Source: an uncultured Bacteroidia bacterium
GTDB taxonomy: Bacteria > Bacteroidota > Bacteroidia > Bacteroidales > ML635J-15
Reading direction: 5' to 3'
Length of the DNA: 64,000 nt
NCBI GenBank assembly: GCA_902800045.1
Contig: CADCCZ010000001.1
Location: 1,221,346 to 1,285,345 of the forward strand
This document shows positions 34,301-43,927 of the stretch, one piece after another (the first letter of the stretch is position 1; each line of letters opens with the position of its first letter). The notes below the pieces were generated by a model. The model did no database searches. It was not told the origin of the DNA and worked only from the letters and a program-made list of their open reading frames with translations. A program made the translations under genes and the position numbers.

Positions 34301-36445
34301 TATTGTTCCTGAATTGTTGAATGTGTAGTTCCATGTGGCTCCAGAGGGCAGTCCAGTATAAGTGTATGTATGTCCTTCTATTTCAAGTGTCCAAGTGCCT
34401 GAAATCTGTTCGGTATTACCTGCGCTTATTGCGATAGTCGAATACTGGCAGATATTTTTCTGCATTGAGATTTCCGGAATAATGTAAGGTTTTATGTTTA
34501 CAGGCACAGTGTCGTATATATGCGAACTGCAAAACGTTCGTTTCAACACCACTTGGAAAGAGCCCGAAGTTCCGTTTGTCTGTATGGTTACCGTATTTGC
34601 AAACCTGTCGCTCACAATACTTGCCTTATTGGTTGGAACCAGACTCCATTCTAGTAATACACCGTCCTCGGGTGTAACCGACATTGTAAATTCTTCGTTT
34701 GCACATTCGTTGTATGTCGGCCATGTTATTGTTTGAGGAACAAATTGTGTCAGTGGGTAGTTATATACTGGCGATGGACAATTAGTCCTTCTGTCGATTT
34801 GTTGTAGGTTTATGCTGCACAATGGACTTTGAAGTACCACATTGTATTCGTTTCCATCGAACTGCGAAGGCTGTCCACAACTAGCACTCCAGTGTAGATA
34901 GTATTGAGGTAAATCTGGAATTGCATTGAAAGTATAGCCGTTGCCAATACATACGCGATTAATCCAGTCGGAAACGTCAGGATCTGGTGTTGACGGACTT
35001 TCGTTTATTTTTATTGAGGAGTAAGCCGAATGATTGCAAAAATTTTGATTTGATGCTTCGACTGTGTAAGTGCCAGCATTGCTAAAAGTATAGCTTATGC
35101 TACTTGCAGTCTGCGTATAAATTGCCGTTCCGTTGCTGTAGATAGTCCAGTCGCAAATTACGTTGGAGTTTTCAGTTGAGAATGTAACCATATCGTTTTC
35201 ACATGCCTCATTTGGAGAAACTATTACAAGCGGCTTTTTCACAATAACGGTTTTTGTTTGCGCCGCACCTCCGCACTCCAGAAAAGCACAATTATAGTTG
35301 CAATTAATGGTGTATGTGCCTTGAGATTGGAAATTCAGCAAAAATTTATGAGGATGTCCCGAAAACAATTGTTCCACACCGCTTGTTGGTGTAATACTCC
35401 AAGTATATGCAGTAGAAGCCCACTGCGGAAGTTCGAAATATACAATGTCGTCAACACAAACAATATCGGGGCCTTGTATTTCTGCATTGTCAGATATTAC
35501 TGGTATGGGCAGATATGTAAGGTATGGGCATGCCTGCTGTTCGCATGCTGGACCGTTAAGCGCAATGTAACCATAACCGTTATCAATGTCGTCCCACATT
35601 ACGGTAAGCGAATTTGTCCCTTGACCGTCTTGGATGTGTCCGCCTTCTACGTGCCAGAAATAGTTATTACATATATTTATGGCATTATATGTTGCTGATG
35701 TGTTTTCGCAAGCCGTTCCGAAACAATCGACTCTGAGTGTCGGGTATCTTGAAATGTTTACCACGTACATTGTTGAATCTTCGCAGCCACACTCGTTCAC
35801 AACCTTGTGAACTATGGTTGCCGACCTTCCATAGGTGTTGTAGTCGGCTATAAATGTGTAGTTTTGGGAAGATGTCCTTTCGCTTCCAACGCTCCAATAG
35901 TAACCAACAATCGGCGAATCAGATGAGGAAGTTGAGTTGTCGTAGAACTGGATTTCCTGACCATCGCATACATCGATGTACTGGATGCCCGATGGCGTGT
36001 AGCCAGTTTCGGTAGGATTTGAGGCAATTCCAGCGATAGGCCTTTCGATGAGGTCGATGCAGAGCTGCTTTTCGCAGAACTCGTCGTTAGGTCCATAAAC
36101 CGAAAGGATGAGAGTTCCGATTCCAACGCTTTCAGACCAGTTGACGGTGATAGTGTTGTTGCCTGTGTTTGTGGTGTAGGAGTCAGCACCAGAGACTGCC
36201 CAATCGTAGGTTGCATTCGAGGGCAGTCCGACTATGCTGTAGGTGACTTGAGACCCTCGGCAGGCGACAAGACACTGGTGCTCATCGTAGCTCGGCTGAG
36301 GACTGGTGTTTGGTTTGTAACTAGTAATGATACATTCGGAGTCGAAACCGCTCCGGATGTAAAAATTACAGAAATCGATGCTTTGAGCAAGAATGCAACC
36401 AACAATCGCGAGTTGCATTAACAAAATTAGTAATAACCGTTTCAT
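31328..36445 (-). CDS. Giant T9SS type A cargo protein with PKD-like repeats
   Basis: A 1705-residue secreted protein with a signal peptide ending near VGCILAQS. It is a chain of PKD/Ig-like beta modules, marked by phrases such as YDWAVSGAD, YYWSVGSE, FWHVEGGH, YTWSITPTSG and YQWTGLDPL, with many paired cysteines that may form disulfides. The last ~70 residues (LFPNPATSSVSISGDNF ... LKLIKQ) are a type A sorting domain. No catalytic domain is seen, so it is likely an adhesin or surface fibre. It is divergent from the 1671-residue type B gene. A TACCTTTG box (36483-36490) lies 37 bp upstream. Confidence 0.85.
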   Translation of the reverse strand: MKRLLLILLMQLAIVGCILAQSIDFCNFYIRSGFDSECIITSYKPNTSPQPSYDEHQCLVACRGSQVTYSIVGLPSNATYDWAVSGADSYTTNTGNNTITVNWSESVGIGTLILSVYGPNDEFCEKQLCIDLIERPIAGIASNPTETGYTPSGIQYIDVCDGQEIQFYDNSTSSSDSPIVGYYWSVGSERTSSQNYTFIADYNTYGRSATIVHKVVNECGCEDSTMYVVNISRYPTLRVDCFGTACENTSATYNAINICNNYFWHVEGGHIQDGQGTNSLTVMWDDIDNGYGYIALNGPACEQQACPYLTYLPIPVISDNAEIQGPDIVCVDDIVYFELPQWASTAYTWSITPTSGVEQLFSGHPHKFLLNFQSQGTYTINCNYNCAFLECGGAAQTKTVIVKKPLVIVSPNEACENDMVTFSTENSNVICDWTIYSNGTAIYTQTASSISYTFSNAGTYTVEASNQNFCNHSAYSSIKINESPSTPDPDVSDWINRVCIGNGYTFNAIPDLPQYYLHWSASCGQPSQFDGNEYNVVLQSPLCSINLQQIDRRTNCPSPVYNYPLTQFVPQTITWPTYNECANEEFTMSVTPEDGVLLEWSLVPTNKASIVSDRFANTVTIQTNGTSGSFQVVLKRTFCSSHIYDTVPVNIKPYIIPEISMQKNICQYSTIAISAGNTEQISGTWTLEIEGHTYTYTGLPSGATWNYTFNNSGTIPVSLSFSAVGCTHTYETVETVNIIAAPQFSLSYHEITRDTLYELNATILEPNAVGYSYSWSNGLQVQQFQHTGATFTYSCTVVDNTTGCTNSKTVSREQGGCYVDEGTVSMSGSCASRTFVCPNSGNPIMWAFAQNASNPQFTTSGTNNNICDATFTEAGYYRVYAWYVVGDCSHRREWEFSIPLIARMNINYLCATGTDICLILENTSDFMVGTTINSETWYIDGLPVSNPNYCVVSSGTHTITLTVNYSGSVGSGSCSTSQTITYTRGSAAFTVSPGPYCSETGIQFTDNSTNAVSWSWQFYHTPTNYYSENFSQNPEQSFINNSQHPLQYTINLIVQDNLGCSSQLVTYINVNPNELHGSIVADPTIVCYGNPWTIDYNYLSEIPPLTSPVYHWYETNQTTNVSSNDFYETGSYYVLITDNHGCMMQSDWANICFKSVPIAEISGEANYCPDGVINLIGDSGNHTYQWTGLDPLVVTTPNLSYDITSNELSVGNYTVTLTVSDNGCHSTASKSITVHSAPTAPTIGFGANRCLHIPPVNLISTASHNLHWSTGTFGSATETFNAGIHTAYYTDINTGCRSENAEIDVPKPPDFNELMTGCFEFCEQDLPRTVLGPLGSYDAWKWNLDNIIIQGGTGYISNLNVPSFGTYFLDVSYPTVCQSTSDNLVVSQKKFCDSCNIVISLLKEPECGIINCELRVRFTLSIYNAGIYTAYLNNVSSPMINTLYSPSLSQTINPGTSASLVFEVGLASFEPSDLYLEFLFDENGRPCISHFYLDISDVLFDCITEECDISVGYFDINNALSYPGMPYYGYYFSSSIGMSNVQLYSDDVTIIDFNYDPVTGNISGILFIPWLQVQQLIANGSDICFRLYACDGNKICMTEFCVPAMVLAIKSKSIITEINSSETGYSPNLEEIHTAGFCLFPNPATSSVSISGDNFYRATVIDTSGRIVMDVYDTTFGIGTLGNGEYIVKVVSLDGDIQYLKLIKQ

Positions 36446-36895
36446 AATATCAGTTTTAAAAGATTAAAAATTATTATTGCTACAAAGGTAGTAATTTATT
36501 CAATAATACAAAAACGCAAAAGAGCTTTATTAGATAAAATGTCAAAACAAAAGAATTAAAGCACAAAATATTTAGACTAAATAATATATAAAATAATTAT
36601 TATTATATTTTTATTTATCAACACAAACATTTTGGGACACTAAATTACTATTTGATCATACTAATAGAAACAAACACGTACATAACACACGGTCCAAAAT
36701 ACTTTTTTTTACACTAGTTAATACACCTCCATTTAGTTTTAATTAGACTATATGATTCTGATTTCATTAATTAATGATTTTTAGGCATTTATAACAACCT
36801 CGACTCAAATACACTCTAAAAATATCAAAAAATATTGTCTGTTTCAAATAAAAATTATTACCTTTAACCGATTTTTTTTGCAGAGGAACATTTTG
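36446..36895. promoter_or_regulatory. AT-rich divergent promoter region of two giant surface genes
   Basis: This 450-bp gap between the 1705-residue gene (minus) and the 1671-residue gene (plus) has no gene. On the minus side TACCTTTG (36483-36490) matches the promoter box. On the plus side TACCTTTA (36859-36866) matches 7 of 8 and lies 29 bp before the ATG, with GAGGAAC just upstream of the start as a possible ribosome site. The rest is very AT-rich, with no repeat that I can see. Confidence 0.5.
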
Positions 36896-39800
36896 ATGAT
36901 ACGCAAATACATATTATTACTAGTAATCCTTGCTACGACATTGTCGTGCAAGCAATTGTTTGCACAGTACGAATTCATTGAAAACAAAGGTCAATGGCAC
37001 GAAAACGTAAACTTCAAGATGGAGCTAAACGACGGTGCGCTGTTCGTCGAGGAGAATGGTCTCACTTTCAACATTACCGACATCAAGATGGGGCACCACT
37101 CCCACGCACACGATGAGTACGAATGGCATGACGAAAACGCTATTGGTCGCGGACATGCTTACAAGATTGCCTTCAAAAATTCGAAAAAGCCGCAGAAAAT
37201 ATCTCCTTCCGATGCTGCACCCGACTACTGCAACTATTTCATCGGCAGCGACGAATCGAAATGGGCTTCGCATGTACGCAAATTCCGCAAAGTTGAATAC
37301 ATCGGCATATACAACAACATCGACATACGCTATTCCTCCGATTCGAGAGGCATGAAATACGACTTCGTAGTGCATCCTGGCGGAAATTACAAGGACATAC
37401 AGCTCGAATACACTGGCACAGATGGAATTGAAGTCAACGACGGAGTGCTGATTGCCCATACCACCATACGCGACATTATGGAATACACGCCAAAAGTTTA
37501 CCAAATAATAAATGGCGACACCATAAATATCGGTTGTGAATACATTCTGCATAAAGACATAGTAAGTTACAAAATTTCAGATAGTTACAACAAAGACTAT
37601 GACCTTGTAATCGACCCATCGCTTGTATTCTCGACCTATACAGGTTCCACTGGCGACAACTGGGGATTTACCGCCACCTACGACTACAACGACAATGTAT
37701 TTTCGGGTGGAATTGTGTTTTCGACAGGCTATCCTACTTCTACAGGTGCATATCAGGTGAACTATGCAGGCGGAACGCCGTGGGCCGACAACGCCACAAG
37801 TTACCTCGAAGGCTGCGACATCGGCATTATCAAGTACAACGCGACTGGCACAAATAGAATCTACGCAACTTACCTCGGCGGACACAACGGACAGGAAATG
37901 CCGCACAGCCTAGTCGCCACCGAAAGCAACCAGCTGGTTGTGATGGGAACAACCGGCTCGGCCGACTTCCCCACAACCACCAATGCCTACGACCGCACAT
38001 TCAATGGAGGCACAAGCGTAACCTACGATAATGTCATCGGATTCCGCAACGGAGTCGATGTTTTCGTGTCGAAACTTTCGGAAGATGGCTCGCAGCTCAT
38101 AGGAAGCACCTACGTAGGCGGAACTGGAAACGACGGACTCAACTTTAAGGCTTCGTACACGATTCCCGACGCAACAACAGGCATCAACTACGTTGAAATG
38201 CACGGTAACGACTCGTTGTACTACAACTACGGCGACGGCGCTCGCGGAGAGGTAGTTGTCAGCAGCAAATCGTACATTTATGTCGGTACGAACACATTCT
38301 CTTCCGATTTTCCATCAGGAATAAACGCAGGTTTCCAGCCTAACTCAGGAGGCAAACAAGACGGTGTTGTTTTCGCACTTAGTCCCGACCTGTCGCAATT
38401 GGCATGGAGTTCGTACATTGGTGGTTCGCAAGACGATGCAATTTTCAGCGTTTCGCTCGACAGCGAAGAAAATGTCTTTGTCACAGGCGGAACCACATCG
38501 TCAAACTTTCCCTCGACAGCAAATGCGTACAACACAGCGCACAACGGCGGCAGTACCGATGCTTTCGTGGCAAAAATAGCACACAACGGAACATTTTTGC
38601 TTACATCCACTTTCTTCGGTTCGCCCGCCTACGACAATGCATACTTCGTCCGCACCGACCGCAACGACAAGGTGTATATCTGCGGACAGACAAAATGCGG
38701 AGGCACGGTGCTCGTACAAAATGCCGGATACTATGTGGCAAACAGCGGACAGTTCATCACAAAATTCAACAACAACCTCACCGATGTTGAATGGTCGACC
38801 CAGTTCGGCACAAACACCGGCAAGCCCAACATTTCGATAACCGCCTTTGCCGTAGACGTTTGCAACCGAGTGTACCTGTCGGGATGGGGCAGAGAATGGC
38901 CGTTCAACTACTACAACGCCCAAGGACAATACTACACATGGGACCAGGAATTCGGCACAAAGAACATGCAGGTTACCCCCGACGCCATCCAGGACACCAC
39001 CGACGGCATGGACTTCTACGTGCTTGTGCTCAACGAAGATGTAAGTGCATTGGAATACGCAACTTTCTTCGGCGAACTTCGCTACACATCGTGCAGTGCG
39101 TCGGGACGCGACCACGTTGACGGTGGCACAAGCCGTTTCGACAAGAAAGGTCATATAATACAATCGGTTTGCGCCAGCTGCGGAGGTTGCCAGATGTTCC
39201 CGATAAGTCCATCGGACGTTTGGTCAACAACCAACAACTCGACCAACTGCAACAACGCCGTATTCAAGATTCGAATTATAGAGAACCTCGCCGAAGCGAA
39301 CTTCAATCCGGTTCCTGTTGGCTGCGCTCCATACAACGTGCAATTCGAAAACACCTCGCAGGGCACATCGTTCCTATGGAATTTCGGCGACGGCACAACA
39401 TCGACGCTAACACAACCTACGCATACATATACAAATGGCGGCACCTATAACGTAACACTCATAGCCTACGACCCGTCGAGCTGCAACATGACCGATACCA
39501 TCAGCCGTAGCATAACCGTAGTTTCGCCTCTCCCATCCACCCTCGACGACATTACAAGTTGTCCTGGCGAAAGCGTAATCATCGGTCCCGAAACCGATTA
39601 CCCCGATGGCACAACCTTCGAATGGATACAAGGCAGCGGATTCAGTAACCCAAATGCTCAAAACCCGAGCGTAACACCAACACAAACAACAACATACACG
39701 CTTGTTGCACATGGAGTCTGCAACGACACTGTAACACAGACCGTCAACGTAATAACTCCGGTAGTTGGACTAAGCACATCGAACGACACGACTATTTGCC

Positions 39801-41911
39801 CGGGAGGCAGCGCGACATTGCAGGTATTCCCAACAGGCAATGCCGTAGCATGGGAATGGGCGTATGACAATAACTTCACGTCAATATTCTCAACAGAACA
39901 AACTGTGACAGTTTTTCCTGAGAATAGTTTTACCTATTACGTCAGAGTGCGCGAATCGGAATGCAACACATACGCTACCGACCAGGTCCATGTGACGGTG
40001 CACAGGTTCAACTATAGCCTCGAACCATCGCATATTATATGCCCGAACACACAAATACAACTCCCTGTCACAAACAACAGCAGCGACAACCTCACATATC
40101 AGTGGCAAGGTGCAGGAATCGTAAGTGGTGGCAACACCAATTCGCCAACCGTAGCACCGACGACTGCAACCACGTATACAGTAACCATAACCAACCAGAT
40201 GGGCTGTACGACAACCGACCAGGTAGAGGTTACCATAGATAATATCGGCAGCAGCATCGGAGATATTGTAAACAACATCTGCCATGGATACTGCGAAGGT
40301 TCGGCAAGCGTCACCCCGACAGGAATAGAGCCATTCACCTACTTGTGGAGCAACGGGCAAACCACACCGACGGCGACAGGACTTTGCGCCAGCACCTACT
40401 CTGTAACCATAACCGACGGAAACTCATGCACGGCCACCAACTCGGTAACAATTACAGAACCTCCTGCTATAAACTTGATTTTCACCAACATACAAGAACC
40501 AGTTTGCGACGGCGTGGGCTATGGCTCGGCAACAGTGAACGTATCGGGAGGCACACCCGGATACACCTACCAGTGGAACATCAACGACAATACCACAGCC
40601 ACCAACAACCAATGCCTTGTCGGCAACAACATAGTAACCGTTACCGACAACAACGGCTGTACAGCTTCTGCATCAATAAACATGCCAGCGCCCGGCACAC
40701 TAGCCTCGCAAACCGAATCGATAACGCATGTATCGTGCAACGGATTCTGCAACGGCGCTGCCAGCATTTCGGCAAGCGGAGGTACTCCACCATATCACTA
40801 CAACTGGTCGAATGGTACACATGGCACCGAAATTCACGGACTATGTGCGGGGCGCTACACCGTAACAATAATAGATGCCGACAACTGCGTATCGCACCAA
40901 TTGGTCAACATAACAGAACCGTCTGTGCTGATTACACAACTTTCGGAAACCACACAAATAATTTGCTACGGAGAACTTGCAACTTTAAATTCAATCACCT
41001 ACGGAGGAACACCACCATATTCAATAATTTGGTCAACTGGCGAAACTACCAACACGCAAATTGAAGTTCCTGCAGGCACCTATTCGATAAACGTAACCGA
41101 CAGTCACGGCTGCACCGCATCAGCACAGATAACAATCACTCAACCAGACACATTAACGCTTAGATACAACCTCGAAAACCAGATTTGCGACAACAACTGC
41201 AACGGACGAATCGAGGCAATCGTAGAAGGCGGTGTCCAACCATACGTTTACGGATGGTCGAATATGAGACACTCAAAAGTAATCGACAATCTATGCAATG
41301 GACATTACTCGATTACCGTTGTCGATTCAAATGGCTGTTCACTTACCGAGGATTTCGAAATAATCAACCAAGGATACATTCCAGGACTACATGTCACAGC
41401 AAGTTCGGATGTAATATACCGTGGCGAATACGTCAGACTTCTGGCGGAAACTTCGTCACCGGGAACATTCATCTGGGATAATGACGACATACTAAACAGC
41501 AACACAACGCAAAGCCCAATCGCACTCCCGTCGGAAAACACACTTTTCACCGTTGAATTCCACGACGGCAACGACTGCATAGCCATCGACACAATTTCGA
41601 TAAAGGTCAAAGAAGTAATCTGCGGCGACCCGTACATATTCGTTCCAAACGCATTCACCCCCAATGGAGACGGCAACAACGACTATTTCAGGCCATTCTA
41701 TCCCGATGCAATAGTCACCGAATTGTACTTTGCAGTTTACGACCGCTGGGGTGGAATAGTTTACGAAACCGACAACATCCGCGCCGATGGCTGGGACGGA
41801 ACCTACAAGGGCAAACGCCTTGCTCCCGACGTGTATGTATTCTGGCTGAAAACCAAATGTATAAACGGTGAAAAATACGAGCACCGTGGAAATGTAACAC
41901 TAATCAGGTAA
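36896..41911 (+). CDS. SprB-like giant surface protein, T9SS type B
   Basis: A 1671-residue secreted protein. After the signal peptide (ATTLSCKQLFAQ), residues ~23-240 match the DUF7948 domain (ENKGQWHENVNFKMEL). Residues ~250-760 are SBBP-type beta-propeller repeats (YIGGSQDDAIFSVSLDS, YVGGTGNDG). A PKD domain follows at ~795-878 (FLWNFGDGTTS). Residues ~1126-1490 hold about five SprB-type repeats, each with C-x3-C and YxWSNG. The C-terminal ~95 residues (FVPNAFTPNGDGNNDYF, YDRWGGIVYE) are the gliding-motility-associated type B sorting domain. I start at ATG 36896; upstream frame uses TTG. It is a likely cell-surface adhesin. The symporter gene follows by 6 bp. Confidence 0.9.
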   Translation: MIRKYILLLVILATTLSCKQLFAQYEFIENKGQWHENVNFKMELNDGALFVEENGLTFNITDIKMGHHSHAHDEYEWHDENAIGRGHAYKIAFKNSKKPQKISPSDAAPDYCNYFIGSDESKWASHVRKFRKVEYIGIYNNIDIRYSSDSRGMKYDFVVHPGGNYKDIQLEYTGTDGIEVNDGVLIAHTTIRDIMEYTPKVYQIINGDTINIGCEYILHKDIVSYKISDSYNKDYDLVIDPSLVFSTYTGSTGDNWGFTATYDYNDNVFSGGIVFSTGYPTSTGAYQVNYAGGTPWADNATSYLEGCDIGIIKYNATGTNRIYATYLGGHNGQEMPHSLVATESNQLVVMGTTGSADFPTTTNAYDRTFNGGTSVTYDNVIGFRNGVDVFVSKLSEDGSQLIGSTYVGGTGNDGLNFKASYTIPDATTGINYVEMHGNDSLYYNYGDGARGEVVVSSKSYIYVGTNTFSSDFPSGINAGFQPNSGGKQDGVVFALSPDLSQLAWSSYIGGSQDDAIFSVSLDSEENVFVTGGTTSSNFPSTANAYNTAHNGGSTDAFVAKIAHNGTFLLTSTFFGSPAYDNAYFVRTDRNDKVYICGQTKCGGTVLVQNAGYYVANSGQFITKFNNNLTDVEWSTQFGTNTGKPNISITAFAVDVCNRVYLSGWGREWPFNYYNAQGQYYTWDQEFGTKNMQVTPDAIQDTTDGMDFYVLVLNEDVSALEYATFFGELRYTSCSASGRDHVDGGTSRFDKKGHIIQSVCASCGGCQMFPISPSDVWSTTNNSTNCNNAVFKIRIIENLAEANFNPVPVGCAPYNVQFENTSQGTSFLWNFGDGTTSTLTQPTHTYTNGGTYNVTLIAYDPSSCNMTDTISRSITVVSPLPSTLDDITSCPGESVIIGPETDYPDGTTFEWIQGSGFSNPNAQNPSVTPTQTTTYTLVAHGVCNDTVTQTVNVITPVVGLSTSNDTTICPGGSATLQVFPTGNAVAWEWAYDNNFTSIFSTEQTVTVFPENSFTYYVRVRESECNTYATDQVHVTVHRFNYSLEPSHIICPNTQIQLPVTNNSSDNLTYQWQGAGIVSGGNTNSPTVAPTTATTYTVTITNQMGCTTTDQVEVTIDNIGSSIGDIVNNICHGYCEGSASVTPTGIEPFTYLWSNGQTTPTATGLCASTYSVTITDGNSCTATNSVTITEPPAINLIFTNIQEPVCDGVGYGSATVNVSGGTPGYTYQWNINDNTTATNNQCLVGNNIVTVTDNNGCTASASINMPAPGTLASQTESITHVSCNGFCNGAASISASGGTPPYHYNWSNGTHGTEIHGLCAGRYTVTIIDADNCVSHQLVNITEPSVLITQLSETTQIICYGELATLNSITYGGTPPYSIIWSTGETTNTQIEVPAGTYSINVTDSHGCTASAQITITQPDTLTLRYNLENQICDNNCNGRIEAIVEGGVQPYVYGWSNMRHSKVIDNLCNGHYSITVVDSNGCSLTEDFEIINQGYIPGLHVTASSDVIYRGEYVRLLAETSSPGTFIWDNDDILNSNTTQSPIALPSENTLFTVEFHDGNDCIAIDTISIKVKEVICGDPYIFVPNAFTPNGDGNNDYFRPFYPDAIVTELYFAVYDRWGGIVYETDNIRADGWDGTYKGKRLAPDVYVFWLKTKCINGEKYEHRGNVTLIR

Positions 41912-41917
41912 AAATAC

Positions 41918-43363
41918 ATGGAAGAAATTATATCAACCATAAGTTCATACGTCTGGAGCGCACCTCTTGTTATATTATGCCTTGCTGCCGGACTTTACTT
42001 TTCATTTGGAACGAAATTCGTGCAGGTAAGGCGTTTCGGCGAAATGGCGCGACTGCTTTTTTCTACCGACAAGACGCAAAAGACGGGTATTTCGTCGTTT
42101 CAGGCGTTCGCCATGGCCCTATCGGGACGAGTTGGTACAGGAAATATTGTCGGCGTAGCAACAGCAATCGGCTACGGCGGTCCTGGCGCAATAGTATGGA
42201 TGTGGATAATAGCCTTCCTCGGTGCAGGCTCGGCCTTTGCCGAAGCCACTTTGGCACAAATCTACAAGGAGGAACACAACGGACAGTTCCGTGGCGGCCC
42301 CTCCTACTACATCGAAAAAGGTCTGAAATGCAAGTGGCTGGCAATAATTTTTGCCGTATGCTCGGTACTCGCCTGCGGAATTTTCCTTCCTCCCGTACAT
42401 TCCAACGGCATATCCACAGCATTCTCCAATGCTTTCGGCATCGATACGATATATGTTGGAATTATTGTGGCTGTACTAATCGCACTTGTTATCATTGGAG
42501 GAGTTAAGCGTATCGCAAATGTAGCACAAATAATAGCTCCGCTGATGGCAGTGATTTACATAATTCTCTCTATCGTCGTACTTATTTGCAACGCAGGAAA
42601 TGTTCCGTCGGCATTCAAGGATATGATAACTAGCGCATTCGGAATAAACGAAATGCTTGGTGGCATACTCGGCAGCACCATTGCCTGGGGCGTGAAGCGC
42701 GGCATCTACTCCAACGAAGCAGGACAAGGTACCGGTCCAATAGTGGCAGCTGCTGCAAAAGTCTCGCACCCTGTGAAACAAGGACTTGTGCAGGCATTTT
42801 CGGTGTATATCGACACCCTGCTAGTTTGTACGGCTACAGCGGTAATGATTCTGGCCACCAAGTCCTTCAACATATACGACGGCGACGGCAATCTGCTTTT
42901 CGTCTCCCCGATTGCTCAACTTGGCGCACCCGACGTTTCGTACACCTCGACGGCATTAGGGACTTTGGTAGGCTCGACGTGGGGAAACATAATAATTTCG
43001 GTAGCATTGTTCTTCTTTGCTTTCACAACCGTGATGGCCTATTATTACTACGCCGAAACAAATGTCGTTTATCTTTTCGGCAACGGCAAAAAAGAAAAGA
43101 TTGCAATATGGTGTGTACGCATATCGGTAATCGGAATGGTGTTCTTCGGTTCGCTGCACGAAGCCAAGACGGTGTGGGACCTTGGCGACATCGGTGTAGG
43201 CTCGATGGCATGGATAAACGTGATTGCAATACTGCTGCTATCGCCGAAGGTTTTCAAATTGCTCAAATCTTACGAAAAGCAGAAGAAACAAGGCAAGGAA
43301 CCCGAATTCCACCCCGAAGAAATGAACATTAAGAACGCTGACTTCTGGGAGAACAAAAAATAG
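41918..43363 (+). CDS. Sodium:alanine (AGCS family) symporter
   Basis: A 481-residue inner-membrane protein with about 11 transmembrane segments that imports alanine or glycine with sodium. The family signatures SFQAFAMALSGRVGTGNIVGVATAI and GAGSAFAEATLAQIYKEE (each seen in part) and the segment GVKRGIYSNEAGQGTGP are intact. The start follows the giant surface protein stop by 6 bp, so it may be read from that transcript; a functional link is not evident. A strong terminator follows. Confidence 0.94.
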   Translation: MEEIISTISSYVWSAPLVILCLAAGLYFSFGTKFVQVRRFGEMARLLFSTDKTQKTGISSFQAFAMALSGRVGTGNIVGVATAIGYGGPGAIVWMWIIAFLGAGSAFAEATLAQIYKEEHNGQFRGGPSYYIEKGLKCKWLAIIFAVCSVLACGIFLPPVHSNGISTAFSNAFGIDTIYVGIIVAVLIALVIIGGVKRIANVAQIIAPLMAVIYIILSIVVLICNAGNVPSAFKDMITSAFGINEMLGGILGSTIAWGVKRGIYSNEAGQGTGPIVAAAAKVSHPVKQGLVQAFSVYIDTLLVCTATAVMILATKSFNIYDGDGNLLFVSPIAQLGAPDVSYTSTALGTLVGSTWGNIIISVALFFFAFTTVMAYYYYAETNVVYLFGNGKKEKIAIWCVRISVIGMVFFGSLHEAKTVWDLGDIGVGSMAWINVIAILLLSPKVFKLLKSYEKQKKQGKEPEFHPEEMNIKNADFWENKK

Positions 43364-43388
43364 CAGTAAAAACGACAAGCATAAAAAG

Positions 43389-43425
43389 CAAAAGGAGACT
43401 GCATAAGCAATACAGTCTCCTTTTG
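43389..43425. terminator. Bidirectional terminator after the symporter
   Basis: CAAAAGGAGACTG (43389-43401) pairs with CAGTCTCCTTTTG (43413-43425), between converging genes. Confidence 0.85.
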
Positions 43426-43443
43426 TTCTTCTGAAAGAATTTT

Positions 43444-43692
43444 TTACATGTCTTTCATCATTTCATCCCATACTTCAGGGCAACCCAATGCTATGGAAAC
43501 GATGCGTTCTGCCTGTTCGTCAGTAGCTCTCTTTTCCTTAATTTCATTGTAAATCTTTGCAGCTTCTGCGCCATTTCCATCCTGGCAAGCCTGTTCCATC
43601 TTAGTGATTTCTTCATCAGAAACCTTTGCGCAGCTTGACATTGCAAAGCAAGTTGCCAATGCGATCAATGCGACAAATAAAACTTTCTTCAT
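43444..43692 (-). CDS. Small helical lipoprotein
   Basis: An 82-residue lipoprotein with lipobox Cys21 (AMSSC) and a mature part of about 60 residues that is Glu/Lys/Ala-rich and predicted helical (DEEITKMEQACQDG). Two further cysteines (ACQDG, LGCPEV) may form a disulfide. A TATTTTTG box (43725-43732) is 32 bp upstream. I do not recognise a family; its similarity to other small Bacteroidota lipoproteins is only general. Confidence 0.7.
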   Translation of the reverse strand: MKKVLFVALIALATCFAMSSCAKVSDEEITKMEQACQDGNGAEAAKIYNEIKEKRATDEQAERIVSIALGCPEVWDEMMKDM

Positions 43693-43724
43693 TACTAAAA
43701 CTATTTAAAATTAACAATCCGGGG

Positions 43725-43732
43725 CAAAAATA
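43725..43732 (-). promoter_or_regulatory. TAnnTTTG box for the small lipoprotein
   Basis: TATTTTTG on the minus strand, 32 bp before the ATG at 43692. Confidence 0.4.
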
Positions 43733-43890
43733 CGAGCTAATCTCAGCGCCCCATATTACCGAGACCAGAATTTATTTACAAATGTAAGAACTTTTTCTGA
43801 CATTGCAATTAAAAAATTGCTGTTTTTTTCACGGTGGAACAAGTTGTAAATTATGTTCGGAAACATGTTTTTTTATGAGAAGATTATTCT

Positions 43891-43898
43891 TAATTTTG
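43891..43898 (+). promoter_or_regulatory. TAnnTTTG box for the aminotransferase gene
   Basis: TAATTTTG, 29 bp before the ATG at 43928. The open frame upstream of that ATG runs through this box and is not coding. Confidence 0.5.
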
Positions 43899-43927
43899 TG
43901 CAATATAATTTTAACATAAAAAAAGTC

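Noticed and set aside
36878..36895. TTG start of the 1671-residue protein
   Set aside because: The ATG at 36896 has a better signal peptide start and a GAGG-like site before it.
43853..43927. Extended N-terminus of the aminotransferase
   Set aside because: The upstream codons run through the TAATTTTG box, and family length fits the ATG at 43928.
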